Below, piece after piece: positions 11,535 to 23,377 of a stretch of 64,000 bases of DNA (within the stretch, counting starts at the first letter, position 1; the number at the start of each line of letters is the position of its first letter). Origin of the DNA: Erodium maritimum (taxonomy: Eukaryota > Streptophyta > Magnoliopsida > Geraniales > Geraniaceae); the NCBI GenBank assembly GCA_963921825.1, contig OY997591.1:34183825-34247824 (forward strand), given 5' to 3'. The notes beneath the pieces were generated by a model that searched no databases, had not been told where the DNA came from, and saw nothing but the letters and a program-made list of their open reading frames with translations. A program made the position numbers and the translations under genes.

Positions 11535-11941
11535 TTATTTGTATAGTATTAATTTTTCTTTAATATCCTCAACATTTTTCTCTACATATTCTCCCTCAAG
11601 AGTTTGAGAGGGGAGATCGAGAACTCCGGTGTTAGCACCACCAGACCCGAGAGGCCCACCCCCTCTCGTTAAATACCCACCGATAATGTAGCTTATCATC
11701 GGAATTGAGGGAAAGACATCACCACGATCGCACGGCTCCCTCAAAGACATGGTCCCAGATACATTCTGCATAGAGAGAGTGCATATCGTACTCTCCGCCT
11801 CCCCTTTCCCTCGCAAAAACATCCAGCACGTGGTAAGAAGCCCCCTAAAACTTCCCCACAATGAGTGGAGGAGTCCAAGTACACTAGAGAGGGTGGCCAA
11901 GAGAACAAAGCCCTCCGCCGCCCTAGGTTTTTCCTCTGCAA
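11535..11941 (-). CDS. Hypothetical GC-rich ORF inside a probable MULE
   Basis: A GC-rich island (about 11580-11940) in AT-rich surroundings. One minus-strand frame gives 121 codons from 11900 (MATLSSVLGLLHSLWGSFRG), including RGGGPLGSGGANTG near the end. The upstream minus-strand end, CCTAGGGCGGCGGAGGGC, resembles a 5' untranslated region of a gene or LINE. I do not recognise the protein. It could be host sequence captured by the MULE whose end lies at 11203, or a LINE ORF1 fragment. There is little evidence that it is translated. Confidence 0.25.
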
Positions 11942-12301
11942 TTTTATATTATGTACAACTTTTTATCTTCAATTTCCTAAATAAATGAATTTCTTATAAT
12001 GTCCGGTTGGGGTTCTCTACCGCTAGCACAAACAGTTAGTCCTCCTCGAGGTGTCGTCATTCCTCCCGGCCTAGGTATGGTCGTTTTGCCCCATCTCAAT
12101 GGCATCATTACAACTCTTTCCTGAGTCCACTCTCGTATCTACTCTCCCTAGGAGCACTATTGGGCACGCCTCTAAACTCCAATCCACCGTCTTCGGCTAA
12201 CTCACCGTCGTCGTCATCTTAATCTCACGTCTCAATAAGTCCACCTCCACTCAATTTATCCCAGCCAACTCTAATGCCTCAATGCCAGCACCAGATGGAC
12301 C

Positions 12302-13179
12302 TTGGCTCGGGGAAAATCCCTAATCCAAACCCCATCTTATAATAGCCTGATTTCTGGATTTTGGCATGGAACTGTCAAGGGATGGGATCCCGATCGCACT
12401 AATAGTATCTCTTCCATCTTCTACAGGATCATTGGCCCCATGTCCTGTTTCTATCAGAGACCCTCTTGGCTACACAAGGTTGGATGCTCCAGACTCGATC
12501 GTTGGGATTTCACGCTCATCTCTACGTCCCGACTTCTGATACCCAAAGGGGCATGGCATTGTTTTGGGTGGCCGGCGTAGATGTGACATTGAGAGTATTT
12601 GACAGGCATTACATCATCGTGGAACTGCCGGCTCCAGGTTATGATGATGTCCGTCTTACATGCATCTATGGAGAAGCACGACGAGATCGCCGACATAGGA
12701 CTTGAGAACTATTGCGGCAATTAAACCAACCAGATCGATCTCAATGGATTATCATAGGATATTTTAATGGAATTATGGATCAGGAGGAGACAACTGGTGG
12801 AGGCACGTATCCATAAAACTTGGTGGATGATTTTTTCCAGGTTATTGAGGAACTGGACCTCGTTGACATTCCGATGTCAGGCCATCAATTTACCTGGTTT
12901 CGAGGACGAAACCATACTCGCCACATCCAGTCTCTACTGGACGGGGCTTTAATGTCTAGCTCATATTACTACTCATTACCGGATCTGGATTTCTGTAATA
13001 CAGACACTACTATCTCCGGCCATTGGCCCATCCTATTATCTCTAGCACGAAAGGTGGGCCATCGTGTTCCTTCAAAGTTCATATTTCAATCTCAGTGGAA
13101 ACAAGATCTAGGATGTGGGAGAGTGGTGCAAGAGGAGTGGGATAAATCTCGTCTTGGTCCGATCAAAGAGGTCATTTAG
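12302..13179 (+). pseudogene. LINE endonuclease (EEP family) remnant
   Basis: Fragments in several frames: ISGFWHGTVKGWDPDRTN near 12350, a frame-shifted form of the usual ILAWNCQGMGS start; then FDRHYIIVELPAPGYDDVRL and TCIYGEA; a degraded WIIIGDFN block near 12750; and DIPMSGHQFTWFRGRN followed by LDGALMSS near 12860-12960. These are the successive conserved blocks of the apurinic-like endonuclease domain at the start of ORF2. Confidence 0.8.
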
Positions 13180-13659
13180 AAGGCAGGATTGTCATGGGAT
13201 AAATGGGGCTGAATGCTTTTAAAGAATAATGTGAACTACATTAAATGGTGTCCACGGCGCATCGCAGAGCTTAATATTTGGGTCGACTAGGCTGGGTTTC
13301 ATCGAAGGGAAGCCATCCATATTCAATATGAAAAGGCTTTATGTACTCAAGAGGCCTTCCGGCGCTAGAGGGCTAAACAACACTGGTTGGCGGAGGGGGA
13401 TAAAAATACAAAGTTTTTCCAGGCGGCTACTTCCTACAAACACAAGATTAATGCAGTGGTGGCACTAAAAAACATGGTGGGCTGGGTGGTCACTTGAGAA
13501 ACAAGGATGCAAGAGTTGACTATTGATTATGTCGGGCATTGTTTTGCTACTAGTCACCCGAACATGGATCAGCTCCAATTTGATATCTCCTCTCGAATAA
13601 CGGCATCATAGAACCAATCGTTGTTGACTTCGAGAACTACTTACGAAATTCAGATGACG

Positions 13660-14479
13660 GTATTTTAGATGGGACCTAATAAGTCCCTAGGTCCGGATGG
13701 ACTTAACCCGAGATTTTTATCAACATTATTGTTCTTTGGTAGTTGAGAAGGTCATCCGCTTTATCAAATGGGTAATAGCGTTAAGGAATTTTGACCTAGA
13801 GCTATATCATACCTCTATTGTTCTCATCCCCAATAAACCAGACCCGGATGTGAACACTGATCTACGTCCTATTGCATTGTGTAATGTTATATTTTGCATC
13901 CTTTCGAAAGTCATGGATAATATACTTTGACCCTTGTTACAAGATGTGATCTCTAAATCGAAATGGTAGTTTATCCCTGGCAGGTGTATCCAAGACAATG
14001 TCTTGATATCTTTTGAGCTTATCCATAATCCATGATGAAAGAAACGGGGCGCTACAGGCTATATGACATTGAAACTAGACAAGAGTAAGGCCTACGATAA
14101 GGTCGAATGGGATTATATTTTGATCATCATGCCCAGGCTTGGATTCTAGACGGAATGGATTGAGTTTATAGCCTGTTGTATATGAACGATACAATATTCA
14201 GTTTCCTCTAAGGGTCGGGAAACACCTTGGTTCACCCCCTCACGGGACATTCTTCAAGGGGACCGCTTATCCCCTTACATAATTCTATTTTGTATGGAGG
14301 TACTATCACATTTACTCATGAAAGCACAGGGAGCTAGGAATATTCACAGCGTCCGGGTCGCTAGGGGAGCCCTTGAGGTTTCCAATATGTTTTTTTTTGT
14401 TGATGATTGTTATATAATTTGCGGGGACACCGCAAAAGAAGCACACCATGTTCGAGAAATATTGGGCGCTTTTGGCTAG
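13660..14479 (+). pseudogene. LINE reverse transcriptase remnant
   Basis: Blocks in order: GPNKSLGPDG near 13670, LIPNKPDPDVNTDLRPIALC near 13830, a KLDKSKAYDKVEWDY block near 14070, GDRLSPYIILF near 14260 and FFVDDCYIICGDTAKEAH at about 14390-14450, where the usual FADD reads FVDD. The remaining catalytic aspartates are visible, but frames change repeatedly. Confidence 0.85.
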
Positions 14480-15839
14480 TTATCGGTGTAAGTCCTGAAC
14501 TTGATTATATCATGAGTATTTTTCAACACAAACACTCCATACACTACATGCCCAGATTTCTACGGAATCCTTTCTATTGTTAAGACCTCAACTACATTTA
14601 TGTACCTTGGAGTTCCTAACATGATCGGACGGAATTGAAATGCAGCCATGACGTATCTAGGTGATAGGATTCTTACAAGAATTAGATGATGGGATGGAAA
14701 GCTTCTCTCGTCGATCAATGAGAGTTCATGATCCGTTCGGTCCTAACCTATCTATGTCATGTCAGTCTTTCGGGTCCCCCGTCGTATTATGGATCGTATC
14801 CATGTCGCACTAGCTCTATTCTGGTGGGGTAATCAATCAACTAACCAAATTATTTGGCAAGGTTTGGATAAATTATTTATGCTTAAGGTATATGGGGGGA
14901 TGGTCTTCTGACATCTACAGGATGTTAACACAACGCTTCTTGGGAAACAGGTCTAGGGCCTTATTCATCGTCCACAATCACTAGTGGCTAGGGTTCTGAA
15001 AGCCTGGTATTTCTCAACCTCGGATTTCCTGCATGCACTGATTGGATCAAATTCGAGCTTTACATGGGCTAGTATTTTCTCAACCCAAGAACTAATCCAT
15101 GGTGACCTCCGAATAGCCATCGGGGATGGACGTGATACGATAATCTTGTGGACACCGTGGTTTATTGGGACGGTACCAGAAATCCAATCTTCTTCAGTGG
15201 TTCTAGAAGGGGCTCTTGTTGTTGGCCTCATGGTTCCAAGCTCTCGATCCTGGGATGTCATCCTCATTCATCGATTATTTGAGACTGTCGATCAGGATTG
15301 TATTCTACAGATCCCCCTTTCAGTTACAAGAACGAAAGATGAGTCGTATTGGGTCATAGACAAAAAAGGCTTCTACTCGACTAAAATCGTGGCTAATATT
15401 TGTCATTAAACTCGCCTACAGAGGGACGTAGTTGCATGGGATTCACTATGGACCATCCAGGCCTCACCACGCCTAAAATTTTTCTTATGGATATGCATCA
15501 CAGATACCCTACAAGTGGAATCAAATTTGAATCGTCGATATGTCCCTGCTTCTCAGGTCTGGACTATCTACGGTCAAGCCCAATAAACAGTGAGTCATTT
15601 ATTTCTCTCCTACGGCTTTGTGAATACCTACTGGTCGTAGTTGAGGGAGTCTAATCGGGTGGGAATGATAACTTGTTTCCTACATAAGGGGAATCTATCA
15701 CATTGGGCACGACACCAGGGCGGGTGGCAGAAACTCTTAGTGTCCTCTAGGAAACATGAAAGGCACAAAATTCCCTTATGTGAGGAGAAGTCATGCCTGC
15801 TTCATTTGGGTGATCTCGGCTGCCAAGACTAACTTACTA

Positions 15840-16250
15840 GCATGGCGGGAGGCGAAAAAAAAGGTTATTAAAACTGCATACACCTTCCCTTAAATGGTTG
15901 TCTAAATCCCCCCACCCCACCTACAGGAACGACAGTCAATCGACACGGGTACTTAACACTCGGTTGGCTGGCTGGATGGTCCATTTAACAGCGAATAGGA
16001 TTCTTCCAAGTATCTTGTCACCGATTATGATCAAAGCTTATGCTCTAGGAACGTCTCTCAGAAATAGACCCTCTCTGGGAACATGTCCGATTGTTATTCG
16101 ATCAGATACTCATGTCCTTCTTAACATGATAAAGATGAGTAAACTACCAGTATCATCGGTGGGTACTATCATCCGAGATATCCGTCAAATGCTCCTCTAA
16201 AACAAAAAAGTAACTCTCGAATTTGTTCAAAAAATTACGAACAATTCCGC
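15840..16250 (+). pseudogene. LINE C-terminal RNase H remnant
   Basis: After the region following reverse transcriptase (14984-15409, ending TRTKDESYWVIDKKGFYSTK), an open stretch of 100 codons from 15898 includes VIRSDTHVLLNMIKMSKLP, the D-containing block of LINE RNase H. After a stop, LEFVQKITNNSAH corresponds to the final block (usual form VPREANxxAH). This is inferred from motif spacing. Several catalytic positions cannot be confirmed. Confidence 0.6.
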
Positions 16251-16259
16251 TCATTAATT

Positions 16260-17019
16260 AACTAGGGAGTCTCATTCTATATATGTTCTTCAGTAATTAA
16301 GGGTTCTCTCTAACGTACTTTACTTTAGTGTATTATCTTTTCTGAAAATGAACAAAATCTGTATCTTTTGCTCAGAAAACAAAATTCTTTTAACTCGAAA
16401 AAGAAAAAAAAATGTATGTGCATCATGTTCAGTTAAGCACCATAATTACTGTCGATCGGCGACCATTGTAGCAAGAGACAAAACTTAATCAAATAAGAAT
16501 TTAGGTGGTCAAAATCTAAATCATATTAATGATATAAAATTAACTGAAATGTTTATTATTATATGGTGGATAAATCCCCAAGAGTGAGATTCCAAAAAAG
16601 CAAAATGGGACTACAGTTTCAAGCAAATTAAAGTCATGATGTAGGGTTCACGTAATAAATGGCAGTGCAATACCAAGTCATAAAGTCACCTAAAAGAGTA
16701 ATTTCATTTAAATTTGAAGGCATTTGATTTGAGTATCATATAACTAATACAACAACAAGCCCATGTTCCCAAGAAGCTCTAAAGAGATTAGAATGACGGC
16801 TTTCAAATAAATTCAATTATTTCAACAAACATCATCAAAAGAAATTCATCAAATTAAAGGGCTAGAGGTTTTAATTTATATTTGTTTTACTGATTAAAAA
16901 AAGTGTCATCGATTGTTTTATACCTTATCGAAAATGAATGTCATGACAAAATTTAAGAGCTATTTCAAATTTGTAGACGTACCGAACAAATATATACTAA
17001 TAGCTAATTTGACGATATT
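16260..17019. other. AT-rich sequence, nothing recognised
   Basis: No open frame of note, no clear inverted or direct repeat and no known motif. Possibly the flank of the LINE insertion. Confidence 0.5.
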
Positions 17020-17946
17020 AAAGTTCTCTTAGAATAATTCTTTTAAAAAGCTCTCGTCTACTCTAGCCACCAGGGTCCAATCTATCCTAGCCACCAGGGT
17101 CCGCCGCCGCTACTATCGCCAACGACGCCACTCTCCGGCCTCCTCGCCCTCCTCGCATCCGACCCTCTCGCCACCATCGCCTCCCCGCTGTTCCTACACG
17201 GCCTTCTTCCTTGCTCCATCCATTCGGCTTCCCGGACGTCTCTCAGGTACCGGATCCGATCTTTTGATAGGATAACCTGTTTGTTTGATTGAATACCAGA
17301 GCCTGCTCCGCTTCCCGATTCCGATCTGGCCTTCCTCCCCACCGCTCGCAATTCGATGCATCCTTCAATAGCCACAGTGGCATGGGTCCGCTCCCTCGAT
17401 GGATCTGGGATCCGGGAGGAAGGACGATAAGTCGGGGTCTATCTCCACGACACCCGAAGTCGGGACCCTCGATCTCGAACAAAATGTTGCGGGTCGAATC
17501 GTTGCTCTCGTATTCCACACTACTTCGAAAGATCCGGGCGAATCAAGATGAAGAATTGACGATACCAGATCGCTCCAATGGCACGGGGCCTAGAAGAACT
17601 GGCATCGCAGATTTGGTAGTTTGCTCTTTCGATCGTGTGCTAATTTTTTATCCTGTTTTAGGTCGAATAAATTATTGGTTATTCACTATGTTAGGTCGAA
17701 TAATCTTTTGGCTCAATAAGTTTAGGACTTTGGTTTGTTATTCCTTTGTAACGTTGGATCGAGGTACACTTGAGTTCGGATCTACGAATCAAAGCAGACT
17801 ATATGTATGGAACCATGTGCGCCCGACGGGGTACGGCCGGTTGGGACAAAAGGCTGGTATCCGGGACTGTTATATCCCTCCTTGTAATCATGATATGAAA
17901 TCGTAATACAACTACCTCTTTCCCGTTTTAAAAAAAGTTCTCTTAG
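17020..17946 (+). mobile_element. Retroposon with 13-bp target duplications
   Basis: AAAGTTCTCTTAG occurs exactly at 17020-17032 and again at 17934-17946, bracketing about 900 bp that starts GC-rich and ends in a short A run (17930-17936). This is the hallmark of target-primed retrotransposition. The 5' part resembles the GC-rich LINE leader at 18720-19150, and the 3' part is AT-rich with a LINE-like tail. A 205-codon frame (17289-17906) crosses it but shows no domain, so I do not call it a gene. It is best described as an internally deleted LINE or a SINE-like derivative. Only the insertion signature is certain. Confidence 0.75.
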
Positions 17947-18690
17947 GATAAAAAAAAAATGCGGTAGTGTTCCTTGCTACTATAAGAGTAATGTCTTAAG
18001 ATAAATAATTTGATATATCTAATTTAGTCCACCGAAGAAAAATGAATTCGACAATAAGTGATAATTTCATCCATTCATTCTTTTGGAGTTTCATCTTTTT
18101 TCTTACCTTTAAGCATGAAAATAGAAAAGAAAAGAGGAATATTGACAATTCTTGATAAAAAGAAAAGAAAAGAGAATTTGTTTTGGCCCCATTTTCAATG
18201 ATGGTTGGAGAAAGTAGATACTTACTTGCAAGGGACTACACCTATTTCTTCCCAACAATTCGAAGTTTATACATGATTTCCCACAAAAATGAAAAGATAA
18301 AGGTTTCCAAAAAAAGTTGTACCATCTAGGATTAAGGATTGTTTGTTTGGATGCCCAATGCTACGTACCTAGTTCTTGCCATGCTCTTATTTTCAGTGTA
18401 ACGGGTTTATTAAAAGAAGTCTTAATTTTCTTTTTGAGAGGAAAACTTAATTTTCATTAACCAATTCCAAGCTACATACATCAATAAACCGGGATAAATC
18501 CTAAACAATCGAGATTTAGACCGGTACCCTCGTTCAAAACAGGCGTTCCGACATACCAGGGCCATCTCTACATACTTGGTGGCTTTAGGCGAAAAATTAA
18601 AAATGGGTCTTTTAACAACTAAAACATAAAATCTCTTCTTGTAGATTTATTAAATCTTCGATTATTCATATACGTTTTTTTGTCTCTGTG
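17947..18690. other. AT-rich spacer, nothing recognised
   Basis: No coding potential or repeat structure was recognised. Confidence 0.5.
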
Positions 18691-18933
18691 CTCCGCTAAC
18701 CCTAGGGTTCACCCATAACCCTTCGGGGTCAATTTTCACCGTCGACGATCGTACCGATCAGAGTCGGTTCTCTTCACCTGCTCATTGCACCGGACATCCT
18801 TCCGGTTGTCGTCGCCTTCCCCTGCATTCCTGGTCTGCTCCCGATCCGGCCGCCTCGTGATCTCGGTTCTCGGTGGAGATTTGTTGTTGCTTTGGTATAG
18901 TGGATCCGGTGTTTCCCTCTCCCCTCGCTTCCG

Positions 18934-19902
18934 TTGTTCGCTGCCGCTGATCGCCGAACGTCCCCTACAGATCACATTTCGGGATTGCTGTCGCGGATCG
19001 TCGAAGCAGGGACGCTGTTGCATCCAGACGGCGGCGGGACGCATCCTTTGGCATCCATCCGGCCCGTTTCAGCTTGGTCGCCTTTTCCGAAGGTCCTCAA
19101 GGTATTTCGACTTGTCGTTGCTTTGCTGTCCGATTTGATTCGTATCGTTTTGGGTTTTTTTGTCTGCTGTTTTTCGTATGCCGACTTTTTTTTATCATGG
19201 AACCGTCGTGGTTTGGGCGCGGATCACAACCGGCGTCAGCTTAAAGACTTGGTTGGTCGTTTTAAACCGGACATAGTTTTTCTCAACGAGACGTGTCATG
19301 TTGAGTCTCAGAACTCTCGGTCAAGGCTGGCCATTCTCTGGCGAAGACTGGAGTTTCATGGGGGTACAAGGGTTCCAAGAGTAACCCCCCCGACAATCCT
19401 GGGTACTAGAGCACCATCGAACAAAGGTGGGGTTATCATCGTCTGGTCGAATAGGTGTGCGGTGGACGTGCTTTCATCCCAGCAGTCACATATAGATGTT
19501 ATCGTTCGGTTCGGACAGGAATTTCCTTTGCGATTTACAGGGATCTACAAGGAACCGGTATGGGAGAACAGGTACAAGACTTGGGACAATTTGCGTCATC
19601 TAGCTACGATCCTAGCTCCGCCAGACTGGGTGCTAATGGGGGACTTTAATGGTATACTTCGGCCCTCAGAACAGAAGGGAGGAAATCCGTACCCTGTAGG
19701 ACTCATGAAGGGGTTCCAACGTGCTATTACTACCATCAGGGTGGAGGAATTACCCCTGCAAGGGTATCACTTTACGTGGACTCGGGGACATGATCCAGAG
19801 ACCAAAATGGAGAGCCAACTCGACAGGGCCTTCATATCCCCCCAACTCGAGCTCGTTTTCGAGAGACGCTTCTTTGCCAAACTTGGGTGTTTCAACATAT
19901 GA
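18934..19902 (+). pseudogene. LINE ORF2 endonuclease domain
   Basis: A 322-codon open frame. Its first roughly 80 codons are leader sequence and the domain begins at about residue 88. Conserved endonuclease blocks follow in order: FKPDIVFLNETC (catalytic Glu), GGVIIVWSNR, FTGIYKEPVWENRYKTW, DWVLMGDFNGIL (catalytic Asp and Asn) and LPLQGYHFTWTRGHDPETKM with SQLDRAFIS. The terminal His of the family would fall in the next block (DHMPIL near 19900), which is present but in another frame. The frame closes there by frameshift. In the intact enzyme this domain nicks target DNA. Confidence 0.9.
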
Positions 19903-21515
19903 CCACATGCCCATTCTCCTACAAATACAAAAGGAGCCTCCAGAGCGGAGACATCGCTAGTTCCAGTTTGAGAATGTCTGGCTGGAGCACCTTGAGTGTG
20001 GTACCCTGGTTCAAACTGAGTGGGGCAGACCGGGGGGACCGCCATATCAAGCATCATATCAAAGATATTGGTCAGTCTCTCGATGAGTGGGGTCAGACAG
20101 TTTTCCGGGATAATATCAACCAAATCCGCTCTCTTCAGAGGAAACTAGCTGAACAGAATGGACGTACTGACAGGCAAGGTATCAAACTCCGACTGGCTTT
20201 GCAGAAACAGTATAATCGAGCTTTGGCAAAACAGGAAGAATTCTGGCGTCAACGGGCGAAACAACACTGGCTGGGAGAAGGTGATAGAAATACGAAGTTC
20301 TTTTTAGCAAGCGGCCACGAAAAGGAAGGCAAGGAAAAAACTCAAATCTTTGATTAATGATGAGGGGGTAGAAATGCAGTGGCACACGGGGATGAGGGAT
20401 CTGATCTATTCCTACTTTACCAACATATTCACTACTAAGGATATTGACAACTACGACCTCCCTGTGTCGGTTCCTCGTATGATATCCCCTGCTCAGAATC
20501 TACAATTGACAAGGTGGGTATCAGATGCGGAGGTGCGTAAGACAGTTTTTCAGATGGGCCATCAAAGTCTCCGGGTCCAGATGGGCTTAATCCAAAATTC
20601 TTCCAACACTATTAGGATACCCTGCGCCCAAAAAATATCGGGTTTGTACGATCGGCGGTGGCAACAGGAAATATCGACCATGATATTAATAAGACTACCC
20701 TCGTACTGATCCCTAAGAAGCCTGGGGCGAGGAAGATTACATAGTTACGACCTATAGCCCTATGCAACGTCATCTTCAGAATTATGTCCAAAGTTCTGGC
20801 CAATTGCCTAAAACTGCTTCTGGATCCTATTATATCCACCAACCAGGGAGCGTTTGTTCCGGTTCGTCACATTCAGGATGATGTACTTATATCTTATGAA
20901 ATTATTCACTCACTCAAGCGCCAGACTTAAGAGCAGAGAGGATTTATGGCCTTAAAGCTTGATATGAGCAAGGTCTATGATAGAGTAGAGTGATCTTTTC
21001 TTTTATCCATGATGGGTGTGTTTGGATTTGATGTAGGGTGGAGGTCTTTGGTTCTTGCCTGCATGCGGTCTATTCAGTACACGGTTAGCTCGGATGGCAA
21101 GTATACCGCCCCTTTCACAACTGGGCGGGGAATTCACCAAGGTGATCATTTGTCTCCATATCTGTTTCTGTTCTGCATAGAAGGTCTCTCCCCTATGCTC
21201 AACCAAGCTGAAAGGAATGGGACTCTTCACGGGGGTTTCGGTGGCCAGGGGGGCCCGGTTGTGTCTCACATTTTCTTTGCAGATGATTGTTATATCTTCT
21301 GTAGGGCTGATAAGGATGAGGCGGAGCAACTTAACCAAATCTTACAGTATTTCGGCCAGTTTTCGGGTCAGGTAATCAACAAGGGAAAGTCCTCCATCTT
21401 TTTCAGTACCAACACTTCACCAGAGAACCGAGCGGTATGTTGCGGCATTCTAGGTATCCATGAGATTTCTGGCCCGTCTATGTATCTGGGGGTCCCAAAC
21501 ATGCTGGGTGGGTAA
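19887..21515 (+). pseudogene. LINE ORF2 reverse transcriptase region
   Basis: Linker (19887-20357, including QKQYNRALAKQEEFWRQRAK and WLGEGDRNTKFF), then RT blocks in changing frames: LDMSKVYDRVEW near 20960, and from 21009 a 168-codon open stretch with TTGRGIHQGDHLSPYLFLFC, SHIFFADDCYIFCRADKDEA (catalytic FADD) and SGPSMYLGVPNMLGG. The frames at 20350 and 20600 also fit but are interrupted. Copies cDNA at the nicked target in intact relatives. Confidence 0.9.
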
Positions 21516-21519
21516 AGAG

Positions 21520-21969
21520 GTGATGATTTGATCGGTGCTTCAGGCCATGCCGATTTATGCCATGAGTGTGTTTCTTCTGCCGCGGGAATCCATCAACAAG
21601 ATCCACGTTACCCTAGCATGATACTGGTGGACGGGGACCCCCAGGGGAAACAAACCGATTATCTGGCAGGACTGCAAGAAACTTTGTAGACCGAAAGAGG
21701 ATGGGGGAATGAGATTCCGGGATACGAGAGATATGAACATAGCTATGCTGGCCAAAATGGGATGGAGGTTCTTGACCCAGCTAGATAGTTTGGTCGCTCG
21801 CATCTTCAAGGCTCGGTATTATCCGAATGACGACTTTCTACTCGTAGATGGGGGTTCTAATCCCAGCCAGATATGGTCGGGACTCCGAGCTACTCAGGAT
21901 TTACTCAGGCAGGGATTGATTCGTACTATTGTGGACGGTTGCTCGACTATGGTGGAAGACTCTCCCTAG
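21520..21969 (+). pseudogene. LINE ORF2 region after reverse transcriptase
   Basis: Includes PIYAMSVFLLPRE near 21550, WQDCKKLCRPKEDGGMRFRD near 21665 and the open stretch 21709-21969 with MAMLAKMGWRFLTQ-like and ARIFKARYYPNDDFL blocks, typical of plant LINEs between reverse transcriptase and the zinc-binding domain. It breaks off before the zinc-binding domain. Confidence 0.8.
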
Positions 21970-21974
21970 CTCTT

Positions 21975-22620
21975 AGGGAATGATCTTATAATCCCGCCCC
22001 ATACTTGTATTATCCCGAACATGAGGATGTCAGTATTCTAATTGCGGCTTTTCCGAGACTTCCAAGCACCAACAGTCTCGGGTCTGTGGGTATATGCCAT
22101 GTTGGAGCCTTCCCACCCCCGCCGGTTCCTCTCATTGCTCCAAAGGAGGCTGTGACACCTCCACTTATGGCTCCTGAACTTCCTCCTCGTCCCTTAGCGG
22201 ATGCATGGTGGAACATATCTCCGGCTTCCCTCGGGGACGCGACGTTGCCCAGCCCAGTTCAACGTTGGGTAGACGCATAGCCGACTAGGCTGGACAGGGA
22301 GCTTTCTCAGCTCGATGAGGTTGCGGCGATGCATGCACAATCTCCACCGTCTGCCACATGGTAGTGATGTGACACGAGGAGTAATTGGCGATGGCAGAAC
22401 CCCCGATTGTACCTGATCCGAATCGAGAACCACCGGTGGGAAGTTCATATTCGGCAAAAAGAAAGGAGATGCCTGGATCGGAGTTGGTGCATCGGTACCT
22501 GGCGTTGATGGTTGGTCGGAATTCATAACAAGAGCGGTGGGCGGTGGTGTGAGATCAATGGAAGTAAGCATGGAGAAGAGAATGAAGGGGCCGACAGTTT
22601 TTGCAAACTTAAGGTTTTTC
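21975..22620 (-). pseudogene. Antisense LINE ORF1 N-terminal-like sequence
   Basis: On the minus strand, 125 codons from 22571 start MLTSIDLTPPPTALVM and are rich in Pro, Thr and Ser. A Gly-rich stretch follows in a shifted frame (22010-22216). A leader with TTTTCTCTCTC-like sequence precedes it. Such low-complexity Pro-rich starts are usual for plant LINE ORF1, but no zinc knuckle is present to prove it. It abuts the end of the preceding + strand LINE. Confidence 0.4.
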
Positions 22621-22939
22621 TCTTTAGAGAGAGACGAAAACGTCTATAATCGATTTTCGTTGATTAAAATTTTTAGGATAGAATAAAAAGAATATGAACT
22701 TCAAAATGTGTAGTCAATTTTTACTTTTAAAATCAACTGTAATAAAAACCTAGGAGGAAGAGGGAACCAAAATGGTTTAAGTAGGAAACTAGAGCAGGTT
22801 TTACATTACCACAAATTTTAGTATTACGCCCACTACCTCGCGAAACGGTTTTCAATAGAGCCCCGAAACACGAGGACGTATCTGCCCGATGAGGCACATA
22901 GTGCAAGGGCATAACCGTCATTCCACGCCTCCCGTCAAC

Positions 22940-23110
22940 ACGTTCTTATCGAGACTACACGTGTCCCAATACCACTGCATCCTCGACAGTTGATAGAAAA
23001 ACCGTGCACCGTCTGCCACGCTGTCATACACGTGGGACTGACCATCCATGTCAGCAGCTTCTGAGCTGTTATAAAACCCACGTCTACAAATTCATCACTC
23101 TCACCTCTCT
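22940..23110 (+). promoter_or_regulatory. Promoter of the DUF506 gene: two G-boxes and a TATA box
   Basis: Two CACGTG G-boxes (22958-22963 in ACACGTGTC, and 23029-23034 in ACACGTGGG) lie 71 bp apart upstream of TTATAAAA (23069-23076). Both contain the ACGTG core bound by bZIP and bHLH factors and seen in abscisic-acid response elements. A CT-rich patch (23097-23117) follows the TATA box, where transcription start would be expected. Placement is inferred from sequence only. Confidence 0.6.
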
Positions 23111-23159
23111 CTCTCAACTCACAGTCAGATCCAGCCTTATCTTCTCCGGCGGCCGTGAA

Positions 23160-23377
23160 ATGAACATTCCGGCGAAAATTTCTTCCCCATCCCCACGCAG
23201 TACTCGAATCGCCGGCCATCCTCGACACATCTTCCACGAAAAGCCCTAGCTGATGACCGCCTTCTCTTCTTCTTCTCTCAATTTCATTTGAGTGTGAAAA
23301 GTTTGGGAGTGAGTTTTGACTTTTCAATGCTCGACGTTTTGCTTGATTCAGAGTCATCGGTTGAGGACACATTTTGA
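23160..23377 (+). promoter_or_regulatory. 5' leader with three short upstream ORFs
   Basis: If transcription starts near 23100, the leader of about 315 nt has three complete upstream ORFs: 23160-23249 (29 codons), 23253-23291 (12 codons) and 23327-23377 (16 codons), all closed before the main start at 23417. The third ends 40 nt before the main ATG. Such arrangements usually lower translation of the main frame. Confidence 0.5.

Larger units (their letters stand above)
12000..16260 (+). mobile_element. Decayed L1-type LINE with RNase H
   Basis: In order on the + strand: a short ORF1-end-like stretch (12000-12300), endonuclease (12302-13180), reverse transcriptase (about 13660-14480), the region after reverse transcriptase (14540-15660) and an RNase H end (about 15900-16250). 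Every domain is broken by stops and frameshifts. The order matches plant LINEs that carry a C-terminal RNase H. No clean poly(A) tail or target duplication was found. Confidence 0.85.
18695..21970 (+). mobile_element. L1-type LINE, ORF1 missing, 3' end missing
   Basis: A GC-rich 5' leader (about 18700-19170) passes directly into ORF2 (SWNRRGLGADHNRRQLKDL from about 19198) with no ORF1 between. Endonuclease, reverse transcriptase and part of the region after it follow, and the match ends at about 21970. This is the best-preserved LINE in the window (322-codon open stretch), but it has at least several frameshifts and no 3' end. Confidence 0.85.

Noticed and set aside
17289-17906. 205-codon frame as a possible protein gene
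   Set aside because: It lies wholly inside a retroposon with 13-bp target duplications, shows no domain, and its end includes the AT-rich tail.
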